41,614 nt of DNA, from NCBI GenBank assembly GCA_024275095.1, contig JAJRZV010000046.1, positions 1 to 41,614 of the forward strand, read 5' to 3'. The position numbers were made by a program, and so were the translations under genes. The DNA comes from a bacterium. GTDB taxonomy: Bacteria > JAJRZV01. Below, piece after piece: positions 7,283 to 15,689 of this stretch; positions within the stretch are counted from its first letter, which is position 1; every line of letters starts with the position of its first letter. The notes below the pieces were generated by a model. It did not search any database and was not told the DNA's origin. It saw nothing but the letters and a program-made list of their open reading frames with translations.

Positions 7283-9268
7283 ATGAAAGAGAATCGCCTG
7301 GTATGGATGATAACAATGGCAATTTTTATTGGTGCTTTCGCATGTTCACCTTCCAAGTCGACAACCACCGTGACTCCTCCTGGTGGAAGTACCGGTGGAG
7401 GTGGCGGTGGAGATGGCGGTGGAGGTGGCGGAGCTACCACGGCAGCCTATATTTCTCTTACCGCAACTCCGTCAACCATTTCTTCAGTCGGGACTACAAG
7501 TATTACAGCGGTGGTCCTTGATAGTACGCAATCCCCGGTGCCGGTGGGGACAGAAGTGAATTTTTCCGTGAGCCCCGATTATGCCGGGAGTGTAACTCCG
7601 GAACTCGCCACCACCACTCAATCTGGTGTCGCCTACACAACTTTTTACTCCAGTGGTCAATATAACGGTGATGTATACATTTACGCGTCTTCTGGCTCTG
7701 CACAGGCTTCCGTTAAGGTGAACATTCTACCCCCGGAGATCGCATCCATTGTATTTGTGTCTGCAGATCCCACAGTGATTGACCTTTACGGTTCAGGCGG
7801 ACAGTCAACAGCCATTGTGAAATTTCGCGTGCTGGACAGCAGTGGCAATCCGGTACAGGGGGTACCCGTATCTTTTACGCTGATAGGACCTTCGCCTTCC
7901 GGCGTTACACCCATTGAATATCTGGATCCCCTCTCTACCACAACAGATGCGAATGGATACGCACATACAGTGCTGACAAGCGGTATTATTGCAGGGCCTG
8001 CCAGAATTATCGCCACAGCGACTGATTTGAACACCGGGAAGATAATACAGGCCTCGTCCACACCTATTTCCATTGGCGGTGGAGTGCCTTCACACAAACA
8101 TTTTTCTCTTGCGGCCAAACAGCTTAACATTTCAGGCTTAAGGTGGTACGGGTTGCATGATAAGATTACTGCATTTGTTGCAGACCGGTTTTCCAATATT
8201 ATTCGCACACCGGTCACGGTTTCGTTCTTTGCCGAAGCAGGTGCCATTCAGACAAGTGCAACAACAGATCCTGACTATGGATCGGCTACTGTTGTGTTGC
8301 AGTCACAGGCTCCGTTGCCCCGAGATGAATCTCCACTACCCAAGACAGAGGCGCAGACATTTCCTCCTGATGGATACCCTGCATTCTCCACCGGGTGTGT
8401 CCAGGCATACTACGATGGCACGTGGTACTACAGGACGTTCAATCCTCGCGATGGCTACCTGCGCATTATTGCTGTAACCAAGGGCGAGGAGACATTTTTC
8501 GACTCCAACGCCAACGGAGTTTATGACCAGGGAGAGGACTGGATTGACATCGGCGAGCCGTTTATCGATGCCAATGATAACGGCATATGGGACGATGCCG
8601 AACCTTATGTGGACGGTGACGGTGACGGCCGTTTTACACCGCCGGAGCCCTTTGCAGATGCCAATGAGAACTGCTTGTATGATCCTGGTGATGAGTCCTT
8701 CACGGATCTTGACGGTGACGGAGTGTATGATTACGGAGACTCTTTTACGGATGTGAATAACAACGGCAGGTGGGATCCCGCCGAGTTTTATTTTGATGCC
8801 AATAATAACGGGAAGTACGATGGACCCAATGGCAAATGGGATTCCAACACGAGCATATGGACTGACATGAATATTATCTTTTCCGGTGGTGCATGGGTAG
8901 ATTACGATTTTTATGTGTGCAATGCAGATTGTTCGACCGGGTGCTACGTCTCGGCTCCTACTGTACCCGCTGGAAAGTGTGGGGTGATAAAAATGTTGCT
9001 TCGTGACCATAATTACAACCCTCCCCCCTTTGTGCTATCTTTTAAAATAGGCAGTGCCACTTACTGGAAAGATTACGAGTGTGGTCCCGGCTCACGTTGT
9101 GTGTTTCTTCCACTTCACGGGATGACATTTCCTTCTACAGGAACGAACCTGGCAAATGTTGAATACGATAAGATCTCGGTGGAGTGGGAAGAAGGTGACG
9201 GTGATACAATAATAAACACCTATAAGTGGGAGCTGGATGGATTGAGTGTCTGGTTTAATGTGCCCTGA
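7283..9268 (+). CDS. Lipoprotein with Ig-like (invasin-type) repeats and calcium-binding DxNxNG repeats
   Basis: This 661-residue secreted protein is of unrecognised specific function. A short signal peptide ends at IGAFAC, a plausible lipobox, so it is probably lipid-anchored at the cell surface. Residues about 34-50 are a glycine-rich linker. Two Ig-like bacterial (Big_1/invasin-type) domains follow, each introduced by phrases such as SPVPVGTEVNFSV and GNPVQGVPVSFTL. Seven acidic repeats of the type DxNxNGxYD occupy residues 407-513, resembling thrombospondin type-3 or dockerin-like calcium loops. The C terminus is unrecognised and has several cysteines (CNADCSTGCYV). The start was set at 7283 because GGAGGG precedes it; a longer frame opens at 7262. 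Confidence 0.85.
   Translation: MKENRLVWMITMAIFIGAFACSPSKSTTTVTPPGGSTGGGGGGDGGGGGGATTAAYISLTATPSTISSVGTTSITAVVLDSTQSPVPVGTEVNFSVSPDYAGSVTPELATTTQSGVAYTTFYSSGQYNGDVYIYASSGSAQASVKVNILPPEIASIVFVSADPTVIDLYGSGGQSTAIVKFRVLDSSGNPVQGVPVSFTLIGPSPSGVTPIEYLDPLSTTTDANGYAHTVLTSGIIAGPARIIATATDLNTGKIIQASSTPISIGGGVPSHKHFSLAAKQLNISGLRWYGLHDKITAFVADRFSNIIRTPVTVSFFAEAGAIQTSATTDPDYGSATVVLQSQAPLPRDESPLPKTEAQTFPPDGYPAFSTGCVQAYYDGTWYYRTFNPRDGYLRIIAVTKGEETFFDSNANGVYDQGEDWIDIGEPFIDANDNGIWDDAEPYVDGDGDGRFTPPEPFADANENCLYDPGDESFTDLDGDGVYDYGDSFTDVNNNGRWDPAEFYFDANNNGKYDGPNGKWDSNTSIWTDMNIIFSGGAWVDYDFYVCNADCSTGCYVSAPTVPAGKCGVIKMLLRDHNYNPPPFVLSFKIGSATYWKDYECGPGSRCVFLPLHGMTFPSTGTNLANVEYDKISVEWEEGDGDTIINTYKWELDGLSVWFNVP
7394..7432 (+). 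repeat. GGN codon microsatellite (poly-glycine linker)
   Basis: Within the lipoprotein gene, a run of GGT, GGA and GGC codons broken by one GAT encodes a stretch of twelve glycines around one aspartate. The unit is three bases, so slippage would change linker length and not the reading frame. Confidence 0.8.
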
Positions 9269-9335
9269 TGGTTTCCACCTGTACAGGCGTAGACAATTGA
9301 TTGTACATACGTGAACTGATATTTTTCAGAGAGAG

Positions 9336-10628
9336 ATGTATGTGTTTCTCCTTGATTTTGACGGGACCGTTTCCCGCCAGGATGTGGGTTTTTCCATACT
9401 GAACGAGTTTTCCACCGGCTCGTGGGAGGATATAGACCGTGAATTTCTTGAAGGGCGTATCGGGTCGCCGGAAGCCTACAGGCGTATTTTCAGGATTATG
9501 CGTCTCGACAAGGATAAATTAAGGGAGTATCTTCAACGTATCGACAGCATAGACCCTGCGTTCCAGGAGTTTTACCAGCTGCTGCGTGGAAAAGGGTGGG
9601 AGGCTGCCATACTGAGTGACGGGTTCGGGTTTTACATACGAGAACTCCTTAACAGGAAAGGCATAAAGGATATTCCTGTTTATTCCAACGAACTTTGCTT
9701 TAAGGAAGGCTCCATTGAACTGAATACACCCTTCAGCGTTGAGTGGTGTGATGAATGCGGAACGTGCAAACTGGAAATTCTTCGAAGGTACAAAAAACGA
9801 TATGACCGTGTAATATATGTTGGTGATGGTTATTCGGATCGCTGTGCGATCGAAGAGGCTGATGATGTGTTTTCACGCCGTACGCTCTGGAGGATATGCG
9901 CGAGTAAAAATATAGACTCCTGGTATTTTCACAACTTTCAGGATATCGCGCAGGTGTTAAACTGGAAAAAGGAACTTATAATACTTGACCTGGATGGTAC
10001 CCTGGTGGATTCAGAAGCGGCTGTTAAAAGTGCGTATGAATACGTGGCACGCGTTTTCGGTGTTGAACCGGATAGGTTTTCTGACCTCAAGAAAACCATT
10101 GGTTTGCCTTTGAAAACGGTTCTCGGTGAGGTTTTCCCTGCTCATCTTCTCGAGCAGGCGGTAAAGGTTTTCAGAAGTTATTATCAGGATATATATCTTG
10201 AGCTGACAAAGCCGCTGCCAGAGGTGGAAACATCGCTTGAGTGGTTGTGCAAACGTAATTACCGCCTGTGCGTATTAACAAACAAGCACGGCCCGTATGC
10301 CAGAGAACTGATAAGGTACTTCGGCTGGGATAAATTTATAGAGCTGACAATGGGTGAGGGCGATTCACCTTATGTGAAACCATCCGGGAACGCGCTTCTT
10401 TACCTTCTCGAGAAGGTGGGGATTGCTCCTGAAAATGCTTTGTATGTAGGTGACAGCTTGTTTGATGTGGTCACAGCGGAAAAAGCAGGTGTTGAATTTA
10501 TTGGCGTGGTGACGGGCTACACTTCCCGTGAGGAATTTATGGGACGACGCGTGAGAAGACTCTGCGGTAACCTGGCGGGGTTCGTGAGAGGATTGATGAC
10601 TGTTCACATGTTTCAGGGTCTGACATGA
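9336..10628 (+). CDS. Double-domain HAD phosphatase (MtnX/SerB-like plus Gph-like)
   Basis: This 430-residue protein consists of two complete HAD-superfamily phosphatases fused in tandem. The first (about residues 1-210) has the nucleophile motif DFDGT with D7 and D9, and YVGDGYSDRCA as motif IV. It resembles the MtnX/phosphoserine-phosphatase group. The second (about 215-425) has DLDGTLVDS with D218 and D220, a KPSGNALLY lysine motif and YVGDSLFDV, like phosphoglycolate phosphatase. Both active sites appear intact. The gene overlaps the LpxH-like gene by 4 bp (ATGA) and is the first of a five-gene cluster. Substrates cannot be deduced. A phosphosugar or lipid-A-related role would suit the neighbours but is speculation. 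Confidence 0.85.
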   Translation: MYVFLLDFDGTVSRQDVGFSILNEFSTGSWEDIDREFLEGRIGSPEAYRRIFRIMRLDKDKLREYLQRIDSIDPAFQEFYQLLRGKGWEAAILSDGFGFYIRELLNRKGIKDIPVYSNELCFKEGSIELNTPFSVEWCDECGTCKLEILRRYKKRYDRVIYVGDGYSDRCAIEEADDVFSRRTLWRICASKNIDSWYFHNFQDIAQVLNWKKELIILDLDGTLVDSEAAVKSAYEYVARVFGVEPDRFSDLKKTIGLPLKTVLGEVFPAHLLEQAVKVFRSYYQDIYLELTKPLPEVETSLEWLCKRNYRLCVLTNKHGPYARELIRYFGWDKFIELTMGEGDSPYVKPSGNALLYLLEKVGIAPENALYVGDSLFDVVTAEKAGVEFIGVVTGYTSREEFMGRRVRRLCGNLAGFVRGLMTVHMFQGLT

Positions 10629-11341
10629 AGTATTATTTTATTGCTGACCTCCATATTCGACCTGGAGATACGGAGCTTCTGCAGAAACTCGATAAATTCC
10701 TTTCAGAGCTTGCACATCGAGAGCCCGGTTCTTACGTCTATTTTCTGGGCGATGTGTTCCAGTTCTTTTCACCGATAGTGAATATATCGGTATTTACGTA
10801 TGAAAGTGTGTTCAGGGTTTTGCGTCAGTATTCCAGCAGCCTGCGTATTACACTGGTAGAGGGCAACCATGAGTTTTTCCTGAACAAATGGAATGGAGCC
10901 TCAGGAGATGGTATGGAAATGAAAGCCTCTCCTCAGGTCATTCAGATAGGCGATCGTACCATTTATTTGACCCATGGCGATGAACTTGCTGGAGGTACCT
11001 TTTTCAACAGGTGCTTTCGCCGGTTTGTTAAGAGCCGTGTAATATATTCCCTGTTTTCACTGTTACCTGAACGATGGATCTGGGAATTTGCTCTGTTTCT
11101 TTCGAAGATGAGCCGTCATAAGAATTCTCGCCCTTCGACCAGGCTTATTCAATCAATGGAACGCCGGGCACTCAGACTTCTTGGCAAGTATGATGTGGTC
11201 ATTGCTGGACACAGCCATAGTCCACGTGTTGTTGAAAGGAACGGAAAGTATTACATCAACGTGGGTAGCTTTGTTGATGGGTCTGTTCTCGTTGGGGACG
11301 GCGAGAAGTTTTTCTTCACGGCAGGTGTGGTTGATGGATAA
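10625..11341 (+). CDS. LpxH-like calcineurin-type metallophosphoesterase
   Basis: This 238-residue enzyme carries the dinuclear-metal motifs in the order expected for UDP-2,3-diacylglucosamine diphosphatase: ADLH near the N terminus, FLGDVF, EGNHEFFL, LTHGDE and AGHSHSP. LpxH removes UMP from UDP-diacylglucosamine to give lipid X in lipid A synthesis at the inner membrane face. The length suits LpxH, and the organism needs lipid A to use the nearby heptosyltransferases. Start and stop overlap both neighbours (4 and 8 bp). The related LpxH2 group and other phosphoesterases cannot be excluded without alignment, so no gene symbol is given. Confidence 0.8.
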   Translation: MKYYFIADLHIRPGDTELLQKLDKFLSELAHREPGSYVYFLGDVFQFFSPIVNISVFTYESVFRVLRQYSSSLRITLVEGNHEFFLNKWNGASGDGMEMKASPQVIQIGDRTIYLTHGDELAGGTFFNRCFRRFVKSRVIYSLFSLLPERWIWEFALFLSKMSRHKNSRPSTRLIQSMERRALRLLGKYDVVIAGHSHSPRVVERNGKYYINVGSFVDGSVLVGDGEKFFFTAGVVDG

Positions 11342-11906
11342 AGGTGTGGATGGTCCTATACTTCGAATGGCATCAGCTTTTTCTGTACCGGCTCCCGTGA
11401 AGGTCTTTTTTTCTGTGATTTTTAAAGAAAGTAAATGGCTGGCACAAGGTATTGCTTTAATTGAGAAGAGATTGAATACTACACTTGAAATCTCTTCCGC
11501 CCTTCCTTTCAATCACACCCGTTACTATGATGAAGAAATGGGTGAGGGTCTCCAGAGAGTGCTCGCATTTGCCTGCGGACTTTTTCCGAGAGTGATGCTT
11601 CCTTTTATCAAACATCTGGCACGGTCGGTGGAAGCGGATTTGGCCGAGGATGGGAAACGAAGGGTTAACATAGATCCTGGATTTATGACTCTGGAGCAGG
11701 TATGCCTTCTTACCTTTAAGAATTATTATCACAGGTTTTATCTGGGATACGGAGTTTTAGCCGAAATCACACTGATTTACCGAAAAGGCACATACAGCCC
11801 TCTTCAGTGGACTTACCCTGATTATGCAGAGAAAGAACTTATCAGAATCTTCAATGAAGCACGGCCTCAGTTTAAAACTGAGCTGGCAAAAGGAGGATGG
11901 TTGTGA
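11334..11906 (+). CDS. DUF4416 family protein
   Basis: This 190-residue protein of unknown biochemical function resembles the DUF4416 family, which is common in Deltaproteobacteria and often lies near yicC and gmk. Recognisable features are the opening APVKVFFSVIF, the central LPFNHTRYYDEEMG, and the C-terminal IYRKGTYSPLQWTYPDYA. No membrane segment or known catalytic motif is seen. The ATG at 11334 lies eight bases inside the end of the LpxH-like gene; a longer frame to 11181 exists but would overlap that gene heavily. The 3' end overlaps the yicC GTG start by 4 bp. Confidence 0.8.
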   Translation: MDKGVDGPILRMASAFSVPAPVKVFFSVIFKESKWLAQGIALIEKRLNTTLEISSALPFNHTRYYDEEMGEGLQRVLAFACGLFPRVMLPFIKHLARSVEADLAEDGKRRVNIDPGFMTLEQVCLLTFKNYYHRFYLGYGVLAEITLIYRKGTYSPLQWTYPDYAEKELIRIFNEARPQFKTELAKGGWL

Positions 11907-12778
11907 AGAGTATGACAGGGTTCGCAGTGGCTTCCAGAAAGGTGGGTGTGGAACGTGTTGATCTCACCATAAGGTCACTCAATAGTCGAAATCTGGATGT
12001 GAGAGTTTCACTTCCTGTTGCTCTTGCTCCGGTGGAGCCTATTATACGACAGCAGATTGAAAAAGTGATCAGCCGCGGGCGAGTGGATGTTCACATCAAA
12101 TGGGAACATCCGCATTTGCCAGAGAGAGCTCTGGACCTCAATCGCATTCTTCTTTTAAAGAAACAAATGGACAAAATATTCAAAGTTCTTGGAGATAATG
12201 ATGGGTGTCCACCGCACATTCTTTTTCAATTCAAGGATTTTATTCTTCATGATGAAATTTCTTCTCCTTCTCCTGCAGTTGTGGAGACCATTGTAGAGAA
12301 ATTGCTTCCTGTGGCTCTGCGTAAACTTTTACGCTACAGACAGCAGGAAGGCCAGAGGATGCAGAGAGAGGTGAAAGTACTCCTGAAGGATATTGAGGTG
12401 GCTGTTACCCGGATGAAAAAAGCAGCGGAATCTCATATGAGGCTTGCACGCAAGCGTTTTGCAGAGTCCGTGGCAACGTTGACAGGTGTGAATGATGAAG
12501 CTCTTCGTAAAAAAATTGAAGTGGAAGTTGCTACCGTGTTAACTAAAAGGGATGTCAACGAGGAGCTTGTAAGGATGAGGGCTCACATTAAGGCTTTCAA
12601 GTCTGCGATGAAGAGACGTGGACCTGTAGGCAGGGAGCTGGATTTTATCGCCCAGGAAATTCATAGAGAAGCTTCAACCATAGCCGCGAAATCTTTTACG
12701 GCCGAATTAACGCACCTGAGCGTCCGTGTGCGCACTCTTACAGACCAGCTTCGTGAAATTATCGCAAATGTGGAGTAA
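11903..12778 (+). CDS. yicC: YicC family endoribonuclease
   Basis: YicC proteins are conserved stress-associated endoribonucleases. The 291-residue product starts with the diagnostic KSMTGFA and ends with the DUF1732 signature GRELDFIAQEIHREAST, followed by the helix ending in QLREIIANVE. An ATG at 11897 directly abuts the AGGAGG at 11891-11896, too close for initiation. The GTG at 11903 lies six bases after it, aligns with the family N terminus, and overlaps the DUF4416 stop as GTGA, so it is preferred. The gene is followed by gmk, a widely conserved pairing. Confidence 0.92.
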   Translation: MKSMTGFAVASRKVGVERVDLTIRSLNSRNLDVRVSLPVALAPVEPIIRQQIEKVISRGRVDVHIKWEHPHLPERALDLNRILLLKKQMDKIFKVLGDNDGCPPHILFQFKDFILHDEISSPSPAVVETIVEKLLPVALRKLLRYRQQEGQRMQREVKVLLKDIEVAVTRMKKAAESHMRLARKRFAESVATLTGVNDEALRKKIEVEVATVLTKRDVNEELVRMRAHIKAFKSAMKRRGPVGRELDFIAQEIHREASTIAAKSFTAELTHLSVRVRTLTDQLREIIANVE

Positions 12779-12783
12779 GAAGC

Positions 12784-13392
12784 ATGGGTGATATCCTTAA
12801 AATTATTATCTCGGCGCCTTCTGGCGCGGGTAAAACAACTCTCTGGAAGAAACTTGTGGCGGATGATCCACAAATTTACGTCTCTGTTTCATGCACAACG
12901 CGTCCCAGGCGTGAGGGGGAGGTTGATGGAAAAGATTACTATTTTATAAGTCGCGACGAGTTTCTTTCGATGATCCAGGAAGGCCGTTTGCTCGAATGGG
13001 CGGAGGTGCACGGATACTATTACGGGACCCCTGCAGAAAATGTTGACAGGGCGCTGGAGGAAGGCAAGGACATTCTTTTTGAAGTGGATGTGCAGGGCGC
13101 GCGTTCCATCAAAGAAAAACTTCCGGATGCAGTAACTATTTTTGTCCTCCCTCCCGGTGTGGGAGAGTTGAGGCAGAGGCTTGAAAGAAGGGGGCAGGAC
13201 TCACCAGACGAAATTGAGAAACGACTCACACACGCAGTGGAGGAAATACAGGCAGCAAAAGAATTTGATTATATCGTTTACAATGAAGACCTGGAAAGAG
13301 CAGCTGAAGACCTCCGGTCCATCGTTCGCGCGGAAAGATTGAAGACACTCAGAAATGAAGCGCTTATTTCGCGCGTGCTTAGGAATCAGTAA
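12784..13392 (+). CDS. gmk: Guanylate kinase
   Basis: Gmk phosphorylates GMP to GDP with ATP in the cytoplasm. The 202-residue product has the P-loop SAPSGAGKTTL near the N terminus, the GMP-binding SCTTRPRREGEVDGKDYYF and the segment ILFEVDVQGARSIK, all at normal spacing. The length is normal. It follows yicC by five bases. The usual downstream rpoZ is absent; instead the gene converges on ugd with a 7-bp overlap of the two coding ends. Confidence 0.96.
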   Translation: MGDILKIIISAPSGAGKTTLWKKLVADDPQIYVSVSCTTRPRREGEVDGKDYYFISRDEFLSMIQEGRLLEWAEVHGYYYGTPAENVDRALEEGKDILFEVDVQGARSIKEKLPDAVTIFVLPPGVGELRQRLERRGQDSPDEIEKRLTHAVEEIQAAKEFDYIVYNEDLERAAEDLRSIVRAERLKTLRNEALISRVLRNQ

Positions 13393-14702
13393 GTTCTTCC
13401 TCTAGGTCGGCCTACAGGATAATATTCCACCCCTTTTTGAATGATTTGTTCGCATTCCCAGATGTTTCGACCATCTATGAATATGGGTGTGCGCATTACA
13501 TTACGCGCCTTGTCCACGTCAAGGTTAACAATTTCTTCCCACGCAGTGGTGATACATGCTGCATCCACATGTTCAAGAGCTTTGTAAAGTTCGTCGAAAT
13601 AGAGCGTGTTTTCTCCAGGTGGTAGAATTTTTTCCGCGTTTTCACGTGCCTGAGGGTCATACAGGTGTACAATTGCTCCTTCATCGAGCAGTAACTTCGC
13701 CACTTTTAAGCCGGGTGATTCCCTTACGTCGTCGGTTCCGGGTTTAAAGGCCAGTCCGAGAACCGCAACGTGCTTCCCGGAGATATTCCAGAGGGCCTGC
13801 CTGACCCTGTCCACAAATGCAAGCAACCGTTCTTCATTGATACGGTCCACAGCTTTCAGCAAATCCATTGAAATCCCCAGTTCTTCACCTATTCGTATGA
13901 AAGCTTTGACATCCTTGGGAAGGCACGAGCCCCCGTATCCGATTCCCGCTTCCAGGAATTTGTCTCCTATGCGTTCATCCAGCCCCATGCCCTTTGTGAC
14001 GACTTTTACGTCTGCGCCTGTTTTTTCGCATATGTCAGCCAACAAATTGGCGTAAGCAATTTTCATGGCCAGAAAGGAGTTTGAAGCATGTTTGATCAGT
14101 TCAGCGCTCGCTATATCAGTGACGATGATGGGACAGTTAAAATTTTCGTAAAGTTTAAGGAGGATATTTCGTGCCCGCTCAGAAGAGACACCGATAACAA
14201 TGCGATCCGGCTGCATGAAATCGTGGATGGCTGAACCTTCACGTAGAAATTCCGGATTGGAGGCTACATCAAATTCCACCGGTTTTTTCAGATTCAGGCG
14301 GATGGTGCGTTCAATCCAGTAGCTGGTTTTTACCGGAACGGTGCTTTTTTCCACTATTATGCGGTAGGCATTGAGGTTTTCAGCAATGTCACGTGATGCC
14401 TGTTCAATCTGGGACAAATCCGCGCTCCCATTTTCCCGTGGTGGTGTACCTACACAGATGAAAATTACTTCAGATGCAGCGACAATTTCTGATGTATCAA
14501 GTGTGAAGTGGAGCCCTCCTTTCTCCAGGCATTTTTTCAGCATGTCTTCAAGGCCGGGTTCAAAAAACGGTGCTTTACCCTGTCGCAGCAACCCTATTCT
14601 GTCGGGGTCTTTGTCCGCTATGAAAACCTCATGTCCCAGATGAGAAAAGCACACACCGGTTGTGAGCCCGACATATCCTGCTCCTATGACACCTATCTTC
14701 AT
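13386..14702 (-). CDS. ugd: UDP-glucose 6-dehydrogenase
   Basis: This enzyme oxidises UDP-glucose twice with NAD to UDP-glucuronate, a precursor of capsule, exopolysaccharide and LPS sugars. The 438-residue protein opens with the Rossmann motif IGVIGAGYVGLTTG. It carries the catalytic cysteine in YGGSCLPKD, where many family members have GGSCFPKD, and ends with the NAD/UDP-sugar domain containing LGLAFKPGTDDVRESP. It lies downstream of two heptosyltransferase-like genes on the same strand, so a role in surface polysaccharide is likely. GDP-mannose dehydrogenase is an alternative, but the overall pattern favours UDP-glucose. Confidence 0.93.
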   Translation of the reverse strand: MKIGVIGAGYVGLTTGVCFSHLGHEVFIADKDPDRIGLLRQGKAPFFEPGLEDMLKKCLEKGGLHFTLDTSEIVAASEVIFICVGTPPRENGSADLSQIEQASRDIAENLNAYRIIVEKSTVPVKTSYWIERTIRLNLKKPVEFDVASNPEFLREGSAIHDFMQPDRIVIGVSSERARNILLKLYENFNCPIIVTDIASAELIKHASNSFLAMKIAYANLLADICEKTGADVKVVTKGMGLDERIGDKFLEAGIGYGGSCLPKDVKAFIRIGEELGISMDLLKAVDRINEERLLAFVDRVRQALWNISGKHVAVLGLAFKPGTDDVRESPGLKVAKLLLDEGAIVHLYDPQARENAEKILPPGENTLYFDELYKALEHVDAACITTAWEEIVNLDVDKARNVMRTPIFIDGRNIWECEQIIQKGVEYYPVGRPRGRTY

Positions 14703-14741
14703 AAAATCCTCCTTGCTCAGTGAATTCAGGACATCATACTT

Positions 14742-15689
14742 TTAGCCTTGAGAGGTTGTTTCCTCAAGCATTTTTTCGATCACCGGGAACATCATCTTTG
14801 GAGGTATACGCTTTCTGCATCGCAGAAACAGAAGGCAGCGCTTGCGACCGTAAGGGGAACATGGACTGCAATCCATACCTGACCATACATATCTACTGGG
14901 AGGAAGGTGCGGGGTGAAGCCGAGAGAAGGGGCTGTTGACGTGTATATGACCATTACAGGAGTGCCCACCGCTTCTGAAAGATGTGCGAGCCCTGAATCG
15001 TTGCATATACATATCATCGCCTTTTGAAGAATACCTGCTATTTCGGGAAGCGACTGACTGCTGATAATGTCAACGTTACCTGTATACCTGAAATGCGGCT
15101 CTAACTTCTCATCTCCCTTGCCGAATACAATCACCACGTGTAATCCTTTTTCAACAAGCATTTTTGCTATGGAAGCGAAATGTTCGGGTGCATACTGTTT
15201 GGAAGGCCATTTTGCTCCAGGTGCAATGACTGCGTAAGCTTTATCCCTGGTTGATTTGTTTTCACGTGAAAGGATGATTCGAGGTCTGTAACCTTTTTCA
15301 TAAGCCTCTTCGTGATACCGTCTGAGTACATGTTGCGGACGAAAGTATTTCCCTCTGGTGAGCACGTGCAACCATCGTTGCCACCGTGCTGATTTCCAGA
15401 TGTGCAACTTTCCTTCTTTCTCTATGAGTAGCTGTTTGCGAATGCGCCTGGATAATCGGGTGGAATGAAGGTCAAGTACGAGGTGAAATTGCTTGAAGTA
15501 TGATTCCACTTCTTTACCATGGACATTAACAGCACCGTCCAATCTCGGATCTGATGAAAGGAGTGGGATGTATTCACTGCCGGTGAAAAATGTTACTGAG
15601 TAGTCTCTATCGCGAAGGTAATCTACAACCATGGTACTCAAAACTACATCTCCCAGAGAACTGGCTCGGATTACGGCTGCACGTTTCAT
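14742..15689 (-). CDS. Glycosyltransferase family 9 (heptosyltransferase-like)
   Basis: This 315-residue GT9 enzyme probably adds a heptose or related sugar to the LPS core on the cytoplasmic side of the inner membrane. Family features are the N-terminal VIRASSLGDVVLST, the acceptor and nucleotide region CNDSGLAHLSEAVGTPVMVIY, and FTPHLPPSRY near the end. A cysteine-rich tail (MDCSPCSPYGRKRCLLFLRC) parallels that of the upstream paralogue. A longer frame starts at 15719, but the ATG at 15689 fits the GT9 N terminus and overlaps the upstream stop as ATGA. The sugar specificity cannot be read from sequence. Confidence 0.88.
   Translation of the reverse strand: MKRAAVIRASSLGDVVLSTMVVDYLRDRDYSVTFFTGSEYIPLLSSDPRLDGAVNVHGKEVESYFKQFHLVLDLHSTRLSRRIRKQLLIEKEGKLHIWKSARWQRWLHVLTRGKYFRPQHVLRRYHEEAYEKGYRPRIILSRENKSTRDKAYAVIAPGAKWPSKQYAPEHFASIAKMLVEKGLHVVIVFGKGDEKLEPHFRYTGNVDIISSQSLPEIAGILQKAMICICNDSGLAHLSEAVGTPVMVIYTSTAPSLGFTPHLPPSRYVWSGMDCSPCSPYGRKRCLLFLRCRKRIPPKMMFPVIEKMLEETTSQG

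Noticed and set aside
8336-9010. 224-codon minus-strand open frame with hydrophobic repeats
   Set aside because: It is antisense to the repetitive DxNxNG part of the lipoprotein gene; the regular composition keeps the opposite frame open.
11436-11460. TGGCAC followed by TTGC as a second sigma-54 promoter
   Set aside because: The spacing is one base too long, and the site lies inside the DUF4416 coding region.
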